A stretch of DNA of 64,000 bases from Lanius collurio (Eukaryota > Chordata > Aves > Passeriformes > Laniidae): assembly GCA_020086605.1 (NCBI GenBank), contig JACBWW010000008.1, forward strand, positions 8,227,260-8,291,259. Reading direction: 5' to 3'. How positions within the stretch are numbered: position 1 is the first letter of the stretch; every line of letters begins with the position of its first letter. Of this stretch, positions 25,717 to 38,800 are shown piece after piece. Position numbers and translations under genes: made by a program. Below the pieces are notes generated by a model. The model saw only the letters and a list, made by a program, of their open reading frames with translations. It searched no databases and was not told where the DNA came from.

Positions 25717-28700
25717 CTAGTATTCAATATGTTTTTTTTTTTTTTTAATTTGTTAGTGAGGCAAAGTTTTGGAGTGTGTGCTTTGTGTAACAGGGATGTA
25801 GAAACTTAGAGTTAACATGAATAATAAAATGTTATTTTAACAAAAGTAAAACAATGACTGTGGAGTCATAAGGGGAAAGTGAATACAGAAACCATTGGAG
25901 ATGTCAAGCGTTAATGGTGTATAGTTATAAATGTACACATGCATTAACATTCTTTGTACTTCTCATATGGAGTCTGTTCTGAACTGGGTACCCCCACTGG
26001 CAGACAGACCTTAAGGTATGCTTGTTCCTTGCATCTAGTTAGCCACATACTCAACTGAATGCAAAATCAGGTGTTCCCCCACACTCGCAAAAGCTTGGTC
26101 AGCAAATGCAAAGACAACACAGGTATACTCAACCTGTAGTTAGTATGAATGCATCTAGTTTATTTAAGAGCTACTAATACAAAGTAAATCATCTTGCTTT
26201 CTTCATCAACTAATAGTATTCTTCACCTCTTTGATTAATACCTTTCTTTATGAACTACATTCATGGCTGAGTAAGGTCTCTATTCTATGTTGCTTTGTAG
26301 AAATACCGTATTAATTAAGCTAAGCTGATCTATTTATAAATAAATGCAATAAGGAAAAGCTTCCAGGAAATTGCAACTACAAATACTACTAACAACTAAT
26401 TTACATTTAATTAATCTAATTCTTCCTTCATTTGGTGTACTGAAATCTTTAAAGATTATGTTTTGTATCACAAGTAGGCATTTTTGCCTAAGGGAAGAAA
26501 AAAAAAAATGGGAGGAAATAAGGAAGGTTTGAATGTACCCTAGAGCATGGTGTCTTTCCTATTGTTGTAATTTATGTTGCTGTCTTGTAAAGAAGAATGC
26601 CTTCAATGCTCTTAAGAATATTCAAAACTTAGACAAAATAAAATCCAGTCATCTCGACTGAACCTTTTCTGAATGTATTCATCACTTTTCACTGATTGCT
26701 AGTAAAGTTAAACAGGGGTTCAGGTAATATATTACTAAGGTACAATCCCAAAATTCTAATGCAGCCTTAAAAAGAGCAAAACACCAAATCTGACAAAAAG
26801 TTCTAATTTCATTGACATTGAATTGAAACAAATTACCCATAAGTTTTAGAAAAACCTGGTAACAAAATGGAAGTGGGGAGCAGGTCAATTTCAAAAGCTG
26901 CTTGTTCTAATTACTGTTTATTTGGTGAGGAGGTTTAACTATCAAACTGAATCATCAGCAGTTAGTGTGTACTTCATTTTGCAATCATATTAAAGTTTCA
27001 ACTGACAGGTGTCCATTTGACAGAAGCTGCAGTCTTGATAGAACTTTGTCAAATCCGGTTCTTGTTAGCTGTCTCTCCAAAGCCAGAGATGATCACATAC
27101 ATGTGCAGTCCAAACTGCCATCTCATCCGCTGGTTTCTCAGATCATCACTGAAGACCCACTGACAGGGAGATGTAACAAAGCTCTCAGGATAGGGAACAC
27201 TGATGTGTGAAATGAAAAATTCCTTTTAGGGCATTAATTTCATACTGGAGGCTTCTTCAATGACCTAAACAGCCTTTCCAGTAACTTTTCAGCCTTTCAG
27301 ATGCTATATTGAGGTGAAGTATATTATCTCTCTGAAAAACTGAGAAATTAGGATGTTGAGAGTCTGTCCTTTGTTGAGCAAGTCAGTGGCAAGGCTGAAA
27401 GCATAAGCAAGATTAAACAGGAGGCCTGTTCTGACCATTCCATTTAAGGGATTTTAGTGTTTCATAAAGCCGGTTGCTGATACTTACATAATTTTTATAT
27501 TACAAACAATGGAGAATATTGTTAACTCTTAGACAAACCTACCCACTCATTCCTTATTACAGGTTTATTCCTTTGTTGCCTTACCTGCACCCAGAAAGGT
27601 AACATTCTCAAAAGATGAGAAAATGGGTTTACTTCTTTTTGCCATACAAATACCATAGTCTGATTCAAAATATACCTTCTAATAAAGAGTATTAAGTTAA
27701 GTACAAAATGTACAAAAATTAAATACAATTGGAGTTGCATAGAAGTGATTAAATATACCTGGAATAAACAGCTGGAAAAGCATTTAATTAAATTCAGAGG
27801 AATTTAGTCCATGGTAGTTGCCAACTGTTTATTAAGGAAGAGCCTGGACTAACTAGCAGAAACTTTGCTGCTCTTGAGACGTCACCAGTAAAGAGAACAA
27901 GCACTGCTTTGCAGGCTTAGAACCAAAATACTTGAAAGAATATGGTTTTTAGCTACAGTCACTCTATGCTATGCATAAAATCAAGAGAATTATTTCATAA
28001 TTCATTTCACAGAAGTTTCTAGACCCTCAGGTCTTTGCAAAATGTAATGTGATTTTGTTTGTGTGTAGCTAAAGACATTCTGAGGGGACTTCGTTTTGGT
28101 TCCCGTGTGTTAATCATCACCGTGGGGCGACAGCAGTCAATTGACTGTCAGTCGACTGTCACCCACAGGGTTGCTATTATCTGTGTGAGCCACACATCAT
28201 GGTGTTGCAGTTTAACAGATTTTAAAGTTTGTGGTACACTTTAGAGGGAAGGATTTAGCAATGCAGTAAGATGTTGAATAGCGTAAGCCTTCTGCCAAGC
28301 AAGTATTTTCATTTTAGATACAAAGTAAATTTTATTCAATCCTGCCTGATACTGGCAACTGACAGTTCCAGTAATAGTCCTTCTTAGTCCTGCCTATGTT
28401 TCTGATTTTACCTGAAAAGCTTGAATTTCTTTAAATGAATGACAGATATAGTAAGGGCAACAGAATGTTGGATCTGCACTCTACTGTTGAACAGCAAAAG
28501 TGATAGTATTTATTTACTTTGAAAAGGGTACATGTAGGATTGAGAATATAGGAATGGAAGGATTTTGCCTTTGATGAGAGCATAGAACTTGTGAAGTTAG
28601 GGCTTTGGCATTTTATTGTCAGTCATGGTACTAACCCTCCATGTAATTATCAGGAATCATAAAACTGCATTGCATCAACATTTTATTTTCTGTAAAATAG

Positions 28701-28800
28701 ATAGCATGTAGATATTTACAAAATGTATTTTACACAATTTTTAATACACGATTACCAGCTACTACTAAATTAAAAGCTAAGCTAGTAAATTTAAAATTAC
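25717..28800. other. AT-rich non-coding
   Basis: No gene recognised. A T-run lies at 25731-25746. A cluster of overlapping GACAGTC/GACTGTC inverted repeats lies at 28129-28160. Confidence 0.6.
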
Positions 28801-31800
28801 AGAGTCATAAAAGGAATTGCAGAATGTTAAGGGTTAGAAGGGACCTTAAAAATTATCTAGTCCGAATACGCCCTGCCATGAACAGGGATCTGATCTATGT
28901 CCCAGTAGATCAGGTTGCTCAAGGCCGTATCCAGCCTAGCCTTAAACATGCACAAGAGCAGAATCTCCTCTCACCCTGCTGCCCACGCTGCTTTGGATGC
29001 AGCCCAGGACATGGTTGGCTTTCTGGGCTGCAAGTGCATGTTGAATTTTCATCAACCATCACCCCCAAGTTCTTCTCCACAGGGCTGCTCTCAATCAGCA
29101 GCTGCTCTCAATCACTTCCCCTCCCAACCTGTAGGTGTGTCTGGGATTGCCATGACCCAGGTGTAGAACCTTGTGCTTCTCCTTGTTGAATGTCACCAGG
29201 TGTGCAAGAGCCCAGCTCCCAAGCCTTGTCCAGGCCCCTCTGGATGGCGTCCTTTCCTCCAGTGTGTGGCTGCAGCACACAGGCTGTTGTCAGCAAACGT
29301 GCTGAGGGTGCGCTCAGTCCCACTGTCCACGTCACCTGCAAAGATGTTGAACTCTGTTGGCCCCAGAACTGACCCCTGAGGGACACCACTTGTCACTGCT
29401 CTCCCCGTGGACAGTGAGCCATTGACCACAACTCTGAGTGCAGCTGTCCAGCCAGTTCTTTATCCACTGAATCACCAAACCATCAAACCCATGTCTCTCC
29501 CATTTAGGGACAAGGATCTCATGCAGAACAGTGTCAAACACTTTGTATAAGTCCAGATAAAAAATATTAGTTGTTCTGCCCTTATCCTTAAATGCGGTAG
29601 CCTTGTCATAGAAAATTAACAAATTTGTCAGGGGTGACTTCTGCTTTGTAAAGCCATGTTTGCTGTTACCAGTCACCTCTTTGTTACTCATGTGCCTTAG
29701 CACTGTTTCCAGGAGAATCTTCTCCATGCTCTTGTCTTACACATATGTGAGACTGACTGGTCTGTAGTTCCTTGGCTCCTCCACTTTCTCCTTTTCAAAA
29801 ACAAGGGTTATATTTCCCTTTTTCCAGTCTTTGGGAATTTCACCTGCCTGCCAGTTTTTTCAAAAATTATGGATAATGTGTCAGCAACTTCATCTGCCAG
29901 CTACCTCAGGATCCACAGATCAATCCCATCAGGTTCCACAGACTTCTGCATGTTCAGGTTCGTTAGATGGCTATAAGCCTGATCTTCTCCTACAGTGGAC
30001 TCAGGGTCTTCCCTCTCCTGGTCTCTTTCTCATCTTGGGCAGCATGGCTAGAGCCCTTGCCATTGAGTACTAAGGCATAGAAGTCATTGAGAATCTCAGC
30101 CTTCTCTTTGTCCCTGGTAGTCAGGTCTGTTCCCTTTTGTAGAGATTCCACACTATCAATAGTCATCCTTTTGTTTGCAATATATCTATAGAAGTCCTTC
30201 CTGTTGTCCTTGATATCCATGGCCAGACTCAATTCTAACTGGGCCTTGGCTTTCCTAACCTAATCCCTAACTTCCCACACAATTTCCCTGTATTACTCTG
30301 AGGCCACCCCTCATGGTTCCATGTTCTAAAAACTTCATTTCTTGCTCTGACTTTGCTTAGCAGCTTCTTATCCATCCATGGAGGCCTCTTGGTATTTTTG
30401 TCCAATTTCCTTCTTGTCAGGATGCATCACTCCTGATCTTGGAGGATGTGACCCTTGAACATCAGCTGGAATTTTTGGCCCCCTCTGCCCTCTAGGGCTC
30501 TGTCTCGTGGGACCCTACCTATTAGGTCCTTGAAGAGGCCGAAGTTTGCTGTCCTAAAATCCAGGGCAGAGAGCTTGCAGTGAGCTTGCTGCATGTCCTC
30601 CTCACTGCCCTGAGGATCTCAAACTCCACCGTCACATGGTCACTGCAGCCAAAGCTGGCTTGGAGCACTGTATTCCATCAGTTGGTGGGTTAATGGTCCA
30701 GCATGACACCTTCTCTTGTTGGCTCCTCAGTCACTTGTGTAAGGAAGTTGTTGTTGACATATTCAAGGAACCTCTGGGATGGTTTGTGCCCTGTCGTGTT
30801 GTCCCTCCAATAGATATCAGGGAAAAACACCCATGAGGACCAGGGCTTGAAAGCATGAGGTCACTCCAGTCTGCCTGTAAGGGGCTTCATCCACACCATT
30901 GTCCTGGTCGAGTGGCTCACTATAAGATCCCCTGTCTGTGCCCTCCCTTTAATTTTGACCCAAAAGCTTGCAGCTGTTTCCTCATCATTCCTCAGCTAGA
31001 GTTTCATACTACACTACTCTCACACACTGCCTTTTCTTGGTTGAACTAGTGGCTAATTGCATTATTTGTGGAGCACATTGGCTGCTCCAGTTAGCTCTGG
31101 CTGCTCTTCCATGTGTGTGCTGGCTGTGTTGTCTCATTAGCCAGCGGAGCTACAAAGCATTTCTGAGGGAAAATGTCTGGCTTTGAAGGAAGCCCTTTCC
31201 TTTTATTTGTTCCTTTCCTCTTCCTTTTGTTGTTTTTGGGTGTTGTTTTGATTTTTTTTTCACTACTTCCCCTGTGTCAACAGACTCCCTCCCTCCCTCC
31301 TCTTCACGTGTACTGGAGGGTGAATTTTTGTCCTCACCTCAGCAGGCTGTGGTTCCCCACCACTGGGATTGGAACCCACTGTCCAACTCTCTCTCAGTCT
31401 CCCTGATATCTCTCAGTCTTGACTGTCTCCTGCAGCATCATCACCTGTTCTTGGAGATAGTTCACCAGGGCAACCTCTTACAGTTCAGTGAACTACTCCT
31501 TAGACTTCCTCATATTTCTTGACCTCTTCAGTTCTGCATTCAGTTCTGCCACCAAGCTGAGCAGATCATCCACTTCTTCACAATGCCAACAGGTATCATC
31601 TCCACTGTTGTCTGGCATCCATGACAATGTCAAGCAGTCTGTGCAACTGGAGACCTGGACAGCTGTGCGTTGGTTGATGTGTGAGGTTTATCTGTGTGTT
31701 CCTTCTTACAGTGGCTTTTGGCTGAGTGGAAACCACAGTTTCTCCTCTTTTAGTTTGGTGGATGATGACTCACTTCCTAAGTTCTTTGCCCTACCTTTGT

Positions 31801-32150
31801 GAATTTCCTTGCAACTGCCAGGCCACACCTTTCTGCTGTGCAACACCCTGTGTGCCTGCTCTTTACACCACACTCCTGCTCACTTCTTGGAGTTGTTTGA
31901 ATCTTGGGAGTTGTGGATGCTCCTGACAAAACCTTGTCCATTCCTGATTGGCTTGCAAGTGCTAATAGGTCCTCCAGGGACTTTGGGATGTTGATTGGGT
32001 ATCCCTGAGCTCAGGTATTCCTCTGTACAGCACAATCCAACAGTCACCCCCAGACTTAACCTCAGTCACCGCTGCTGCTGCTTCTGTTGCCTCACTGACA
32101 TAAATCTTATAAAGATCTGGATGGTCCTGGGTTCTCCACTGGTTACCTGA
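28801..32150 (-). pseudogene. long CR1 LINE copy with broken ORF1 and ORF2, antisense
   Basis: This is the longest CR1 copy in the window (about 3.3 kb). From its 3' end at 28801 it runs back through the 3' UTR and reverse transcriptase. Two overlapping - strand frames carry RT motifs: 29332-29727 (KHGFTKQKS, FYLDLYKVFDTV) and 29193-29429 (SGVPQGSVLGP, STFADN). The linker and part of the endonuclease follow (about 29990-31000), then ORF1-like sequence (about 31270-31950). The RT pieces are in different frames and the catalytic FADD motif reads FADN, so the copy is dead. Endonuclease sequence appears partly deleted near 31000. The right-hand limit is uncertain. Many + strand open frames of 60-131 codons here are its shadows. 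Confidence 0.88.
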
Positions 32151-32717
32151 ATAAAACTAAAAATTACTTCTTTATGGCTAATGAAAACTGCTGAGAAGTG
32201 AGAAGGGTGCTGTGACCTTACATCTGCTTTCCACATAGATCCCTTATACTGACGTGGAACAGCAGAAAATAAATCAGTATATTAGGCTGTTTCTTTGTGG
32301 AGTGTTGTAGGGACCATTATCAAAATTAACATTAATCACTCACTACAAACACTGTATGTATACCTGTAGTTTTACATGTGTAACATATGATTTGCAAAAA
32401 ACCAGCCTTTTTTAGAGAATTTTGTCAGGGAATTTTCTGCTTAGAGGTGTCTGTGTTAGGATGTGATTTTTCTGTGATACCCTGGCAAAACATTTGAAAT
32501 GCACTAGTTGTGGTTTTGAAACTTGTCCTGCACTGCCTTGTTGCCTTAGCTGTTACCACATTTCTCAATCTGTTGATAATTCAGTTGTAAGTTCAACGCC
32601 TATAACAGGTCTCTGAGTGATATTTAGTGATGGTGTTACATGCAGTCCTCTTCAGCAAAAGGACAGCTGTAGTGTACATTTTATTTCCTCAAGATAAAAC
32701 AATATTTTAATGTCCTC

Positions 32718-32758
32718 TTCTGATGGACACTAAGATACTGTCTTAGTGTCCATCAGAA
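32718..32758. repeat. perfect 18-bp inverted repeat, 5-nt loop
   Basis: The left arm ttctgatggacactaaga (32718-32735) and right arm tcttagtgtccatcagaa (32741-32758) are exact reverse complements around the loop tactg. Beyond one mismatch the pairing continues for four bases, and after another mismatch for two more. The stem is thus about 26 nt with two mismatches. It could be a hairpin RNA, a palindromic transposon remnant or a replication-slippage palindrome. Confidence 0.97.
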
Positions 32759-35189
32759 AAGGAGAGATCTATTTGGTTGCACTGTATAACTCAACACATC
32801 ACCAGCTAGATCTGTGTCGTTGAACAAAAAATAACTACTAAACCACTAAAATCAGTATTATTATGGATACACTTTTGTTACTATCAACAATTTTTATTTT
32901 CTATTTTAATAGTCACCCAAACTCCATGTTACTTTGGCCCTACCAGTCTTCAGGTTTACTGTGTTGTTTGTTCTTCAGCTACAACTGCACCACCTGGAAC
33001 TGATGATTTTCTGAAACTCTTAGTTTATTTGTATTTTCAGTAACACATAGGATAGGGGTGGAAAAAATGCTTAGCAAGCTCCTGAATCAGACTGAATTGT
33101 ATGTAAACTTGTAAGGAAAAGAATTATAAGTAAATGCAAGGTTTTCTCAAATAGATTACTGTCCATTTTAATTGCTGAATTGTATGCCAAACATATGAAT
33201 TTTGAAAGGCCAATTCATGGGTCAAAAATAGCTTTTATTTAACTTGCTAAAGCAGAAAATACAACACACACAAAGAATGAACACAGTGAGATGTTAGCTT
33301 TTCAAGACAGGAAGAAGGATGAAATTTGCATAAGAACTTAACTTACTCTTCATTAATTAAATGGGTTGGTGAAAACAGGCAGGCCTGTATTACAGATGAG
33401 TTGTTTTTATAATCTGACTTAAGAATAGCAAATTTTATTTTGTTTTCCTTCTTTTGGGATAATTTTTGTTTTTCAGAGCTCATATTAATGACATTTCAGT
33501 GTTAATTTTGTGGTTCATACTTCCGTCACAATATATACCTTTTTTTTTTAGAATTAAATATAAATCTAAATCTTTGGTTAAGCATCCCCTTCATAGTGTT
33601 ATTCTAAAAAGACATAGCAGTGTTTAATTATTCTAAAGCAAATTAAATAGAAGCAAAAGAGTCAACAGATTGCTTAACAGAGTTATTAGACTATGAAAAT
33701 GCATCAACATTTCTTGTCTAACCTTTTCTTTTACAATTCCGCTGTCATAAGAGCTGTGAAGTTGCAACAAAGCACATCAGCCAAAACAGAATTGAGTTTG
33801 TTGCTAGTTAAAGATGCTTATACCCTCAGTGTTCATTAATTTGAAAAATGTGATAACAATCATTATAGAGAACACAGGGGATATGCATCACTAAGATTCA
33901 GTGTGGGGAAGTATGAAGGAGTAGAGAATATAGTTGGGGTAATAGGCCAAGAATAGTAATAATGTGACAAGAAAACAAAACAGAAGTTAAAGTGGATCAT
34001 TGGGAAGAATCCTAAATTAAGCAGATTTTTGACCTAGCTGGTGTTTCCTATTGTCCGTTGTTTTTTCATTATGTATGATCATGAACATTTTTGAATCTGT
34101 ACATGAAAGAATATTTTCTTTCCAGATAAAAGTCAGCTGCATTTGATTATGTCTACAGAGCATCAGAAATGTAATTTAATTGAAATTCAATCTTCTGATC
34201 TCCAAGGACACTTCTCAAAACAAATAGACAAGATATTATGGTGATATAATTTTCCTTTTAATAAAAATATTCTCCATCTCACCCTGCTGCAAAGCAATGC
34301 TTCTTGGCTGAACAGTACTAACAGCAATATTTCTGTTAGTTTCTCTAAGACATGAAGCACAATTAGACTATTGAAGGCAAATGTTGATGATTTTCATTTT
34401 CTTGTTTTGAAGGCCATTGTTCAATAGATAATTGTGTTGTATTAAGTCATTCATAGTGAAAACAAATGAAAGAATAAAATGACAGATACATTTTGGGGTT
34501 TTTTTACAACCTGATGTTTGATCACTGATGTCCTTATTTTCTTGATTTTTTTTTCTTTCTTGTATTTCTGTAATCCCAGTCTTGGAGTACTGTGGCAGTC
34601 TAATTTCCATGTCTGCATTTGGCAAGTTCACAATAACTTGCAGTTACAGTGTTCATCTCTTGGCCTGCTCTGATTGACAGCCCAGAAATAGCCATTTAAA
34701 TTGTGTCAGATTCTCATCTCTCTGTTTGAAAGGTAAAGTTAAACAGTTTTTCTAGCAGTCTTCATAAAGTCTTGAATTTTAACAAATCAACTGGTTTGGC
34801 TGCTGTACCAATCTTTTGTCTCTGCAAAAGTACATCATTTTATCTTTGCACACTAATAGCTTACTGAAAACTGTTGCAGCTGTCGATTTACTTTGGGGCA
34901 TGTGATAGCTCAAAGTAATTTATTTACCAAAATAGACCTATTCTCACTGGCCATACTCTTATCATATATTAAGTCATTATTTTGCATTTGCTCCACTGTG
35001 GAATGAATGAAAATGTTCCATTGTCACGAACAGCACTCAGGTTTTTTTAAAAAGAACTGAACACTAGATTCAAAATCTCTGTAGAGAATAATACGGTCTC
35101 ATCAGCTTTCATATATTTATCTAATCTTTCAATCAACAAATACTGTATTTGTATTACAATAGCTTTCTATGTGTCCAATCAAAATTGAA

Positions 35190-35246
35190 GCACCATTGTG
35201 CTGGACGCTCTACAAGTCTATATGGTGATACTGTTCTTGCCACAAA
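35190..35246. repeat. possible old SINE/LINE tail relic
   Basis: The stretch caccattgtgctggacgctc, tacaagtc ... ctgttcttgccacaaa resembles an amniote SINE/L3-type tail (a gtgctaggcgctgtacaaa-like phrase). Very short, low confidence. Confidence 0.3.
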
Positions 35247-35803
35247 ACCTTAACAATGGAATAGATAGAAGCTGCTAGAGAAAATGCAGCTATTAATCCA
35301 GATATGAAACATTCACTGCATATAAACATCCAGTTTCATGGCCCCAGAAAGCATTATATGACATCAGAAGTGAAATCAACTTGTCCTGACCACTGAGTTG
35401 CTTGCATTGCTGTGTGCTATTGCAAGTATTGGTTAACACAATGCAAAAGTAATTATCTAAATGAAAGTAAATCCCCAGACTAAAAATCTAAATTCATGAG
35501 ACTCTTTCAAAGGGTGATTTAAAAGATTTGTGAGTGAGGAAAGGAAAGTTAGTGTCACCTACAGATATATTAGGGATGTGCCTATTTTGACTCAAAATCA
35601 TAGAATATCCTGAAACATCAAAAGGCAATTGTAGGGCCTGTTTATGAAGATAAATCACATTCATCAGCTCCAGGGGTAGACAATTCCTGAATCTAGCCAG
35701 GCCTCTGCAGTTTGGTGAAATATTTATAATTTTTTGCCATATTTCAATTTTTTTAATATATAGTACTGCTAAGTAAATACTGATTATGTGGTACCTTTTA
35801 TTG

Positions 35804-35805
<2 letters not shown>

Positions 35806-35836
<31 letters not shown>
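35806..35836. repeat. (TA)n microsatellite
   Basis: About 13 uninterrupted TA units bordered by TGTG on the left and CACACA on the right. Confidence 0.95.
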
Positions 35837-35843
<7 letters not shown>

Positions 35844-38800
35844 TTCCTTGAATTAAATTAGACTTGGTAAGAAGACCATGTTTCCTCACTTAAGGTACTT
35901 TTTGATGTTACTTATGGCTGTCTGAAAGGCTCTGTCATCCCACACCTGCCCTACTTTTGTGCTCATTCTGCTTCTCCCAAACTGCTATTTATTATAACTA
36001 TTTTCTAAGAGAGCTCTAACATTAATCTTTCAAGCTTGCACAATGAATTACTTCACTCAGGTGTTTCCTAAATTTTGTTGCTATTTTCTGAACTCTGTTT
36101 ACCTTTTCAACATCTTGCAATAAAAAAGAGATTTGATTTGGTATTCCCTGAGCAATACAGAAAGCAAATATGTTCTGTGATCTGATGATTTTCTGTTTAG
36201 GTGAAAAATCCACTACTCCTTTTCTTTTGTTAAGAACGTCCACTGTACACTTTTATTTTACTTCCTTACCGTTATTGTAACATTCATTAATCCATGTGAA
36301 GATTTTGATGTATTTTTTGTAATACAGTTTCTCATAGGAAAAATGGAAAAACAAATCTGTCCCGACAGATTTTTTTCAGGTCACCCATGGTTATGGAGGA
36401 ACCCTGCTGTATTCCTTCTGCATATTTTCCGAACAGCTGCCATTTTATTTTCTCCTTTTCAGAAGCTAGAGGCAGAAAATCTCTTTCACCTACTCAACAG
36501 AAAATGCAGAGAAATCTCATATATGAAAATCAACTTGTAAAACCTTTTGTGCAAATATATAACAAGGTATATGGTCACCTTGTGGAGAGGTGAACTGCGT
36601 TTAAGTATTTTGACTGTGAATACCAAAATATTCTATTTTCATTGTTACTGCAAAAACATGCTAATTTTATAGTAGATGCTAAATTTTATGGTAAACTCTA
36701 CTTTTATAGTAGATTCCTCATATTAAAATCCCTTCTCTCTGCATTGTGTCTATCCGTGTAGCCACTGATTTAGGATGGAATTTGAATGTCTCACAACCTC
36801 TTGAAACTGCTGATTGTAAAATATGATACACAGTTAGCTTTCACAGCATTTTCAAACTTAAAAATCATAATCACTATTGTGAGTAGTGATATCAGCTTGA
36901 GCCATAGTAAGGATAAAATCAGAATGTGCTTAAATTTAATCGTACAGGGGAATGTAGTGATTCTTATTTAATTCACAAAGTCTGCTAAAGAATCTACAGA
37001 AGATGAATAATACTGATAATTAAAGATAAAGAGAATTTCTCACTAAAGATACAATCAGAGAGGTTAAATGTGCTGAGATAGACACTGCACAGACATTGTA
37101 ATACATTTCTTCAGTTTTGAAATACTGTGTTATTATAGAATTGGAAGCACATTGCCAATTATTTTTTTGTGCATGGGATAATATACAAAGGGAAGGAAAA
37201 CTGTAACATTGGCCTGTTTTATTTATTCTTGTGAATATGTTTGTTTCTTGCTTTCATATGCTTAAAATTACAGTCCTCAACAACATTAGATTCTTTTCTA
37301 AATTAATGAAAACTCTGGATAATTTTTGTTCTCTTTTCAGAAGGATGAGAAGCACCATACTGTGTTCTGTAGAGGGTTTTGGTTAGAAGATGTTTTATTA
37401 TACAGATTTATATGTATATAGAAAAAAAATCTAGTGACACAGCCATCAAAACAGGATCATCAGTATAAAGTCTGAAGCTCTGACCCTTAAAAGCTTAGAA
37501 CTCAGTTCAGAGTCTTTCTACTGAAATTCTTTCAAAAGCAAGAATGAGGTATTACTGCTGAATAAAGGCATGTATTAAACTTAACTAAAAGATATTTAAG
37601 AAATTCCCAAAGTCAATCTTGGGCAGTTCACCTCCTTGCCTGGCAGAGATGTCTTTCCTACATCCAGCAGGAAGCAAAACATGGATTCTGTAGGCAGACC
37701 ACAAGATATATGTACTTCTTTTGAGCAATAAGCTATTGGTACAATCAAAGTGAAATTGTATTACCTTTGACCATGTGGATGTAGGGCTACCTCTGAAATC
37801 CACATGCCAGAAAGTTTGTGGTAAATTAGGCTGCATGAGTTACTGAAACACATTTTCTAACATCTCTGAGAGTGGGTAACTTATTTCCAGACTGGTGGTG
37901 TGGTGTCTAATTGAGTGAATTGTCAAGAACGGTAGAGGGTTTTAGAGCACTTGAACAGCCTGAGTTCCAGTATCTCAACAGTTACCAAGTATTGAGAAAG
38001 AGTTAGGGAGTGCTGAGAAATTCAAGGGTTCTTACTTTCCAATTGCATTTCCTTTAGTGGTCAGTGTCTCTATCTTGGTACAAATTGAGGTGCTTCAGCC
38101 CTTCTGTCCTTTGATATTTTGAAAGAGAATATTGTTGAGAAATATTGAGGAGTGATTTGAGTGAAAACCCTGGGCAGAAAATATTTATTCCATGTGTATG
38201 AGTAACACACAAAGAACATGGAACCATTTTTTATGAAAGACCAGCTGGCTCTGAAAATGAGCTGCAGAGCTGCTTGCTAGATTCTGAGCATTCCATAGTG
38301 CACAAACTGTCTTTTCATACAAATTCAGATTGTGTTGCAGAATCGTATCCACTGTTTTTAAACCTATATCAGAGTATGATTCATTATTGGTCATTTGCTT
38401 ATTATGTATTTTCTCATAGATATTGGACTTTAAAACAGTCCCATAGAAGTCTACAGAGCTTCTAAAGATGCTATTTAGTATGAGTCAGAAATGCAGAAGC
38501 ACACAGTATAACCTGAATATTTCTTCCCAAACCCAGCATCGTTCAGTGACTTGTTCCTTACTTGTATCACAACAGCAGAACACATGAAGCTGATATGTAT
38601 TTGAGTGTCCTTGCTGTGTGCCTTGTAAAGAAGCCTTTTCTTTCTAATAGGTACATTCACTACAAAATGTATAATCATTTCTTCCTGTCTTCTTCATTAA
38701 AACACAGAAGTGAAATATTGACTCTCTGAAGGCAGCCTCAAGTGTTATGTCTTTCTAGGACAAGATTTTTACTTTCTATGTTGTTTTTTTAAAAAAATCT

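Noticed and set aside
29332..29727. 131-codon - strand frame as a host gene
   Set aside because: It carries LINE reverse-transcriptase motifs and belongs to the CR1 copy at 28801-32150.
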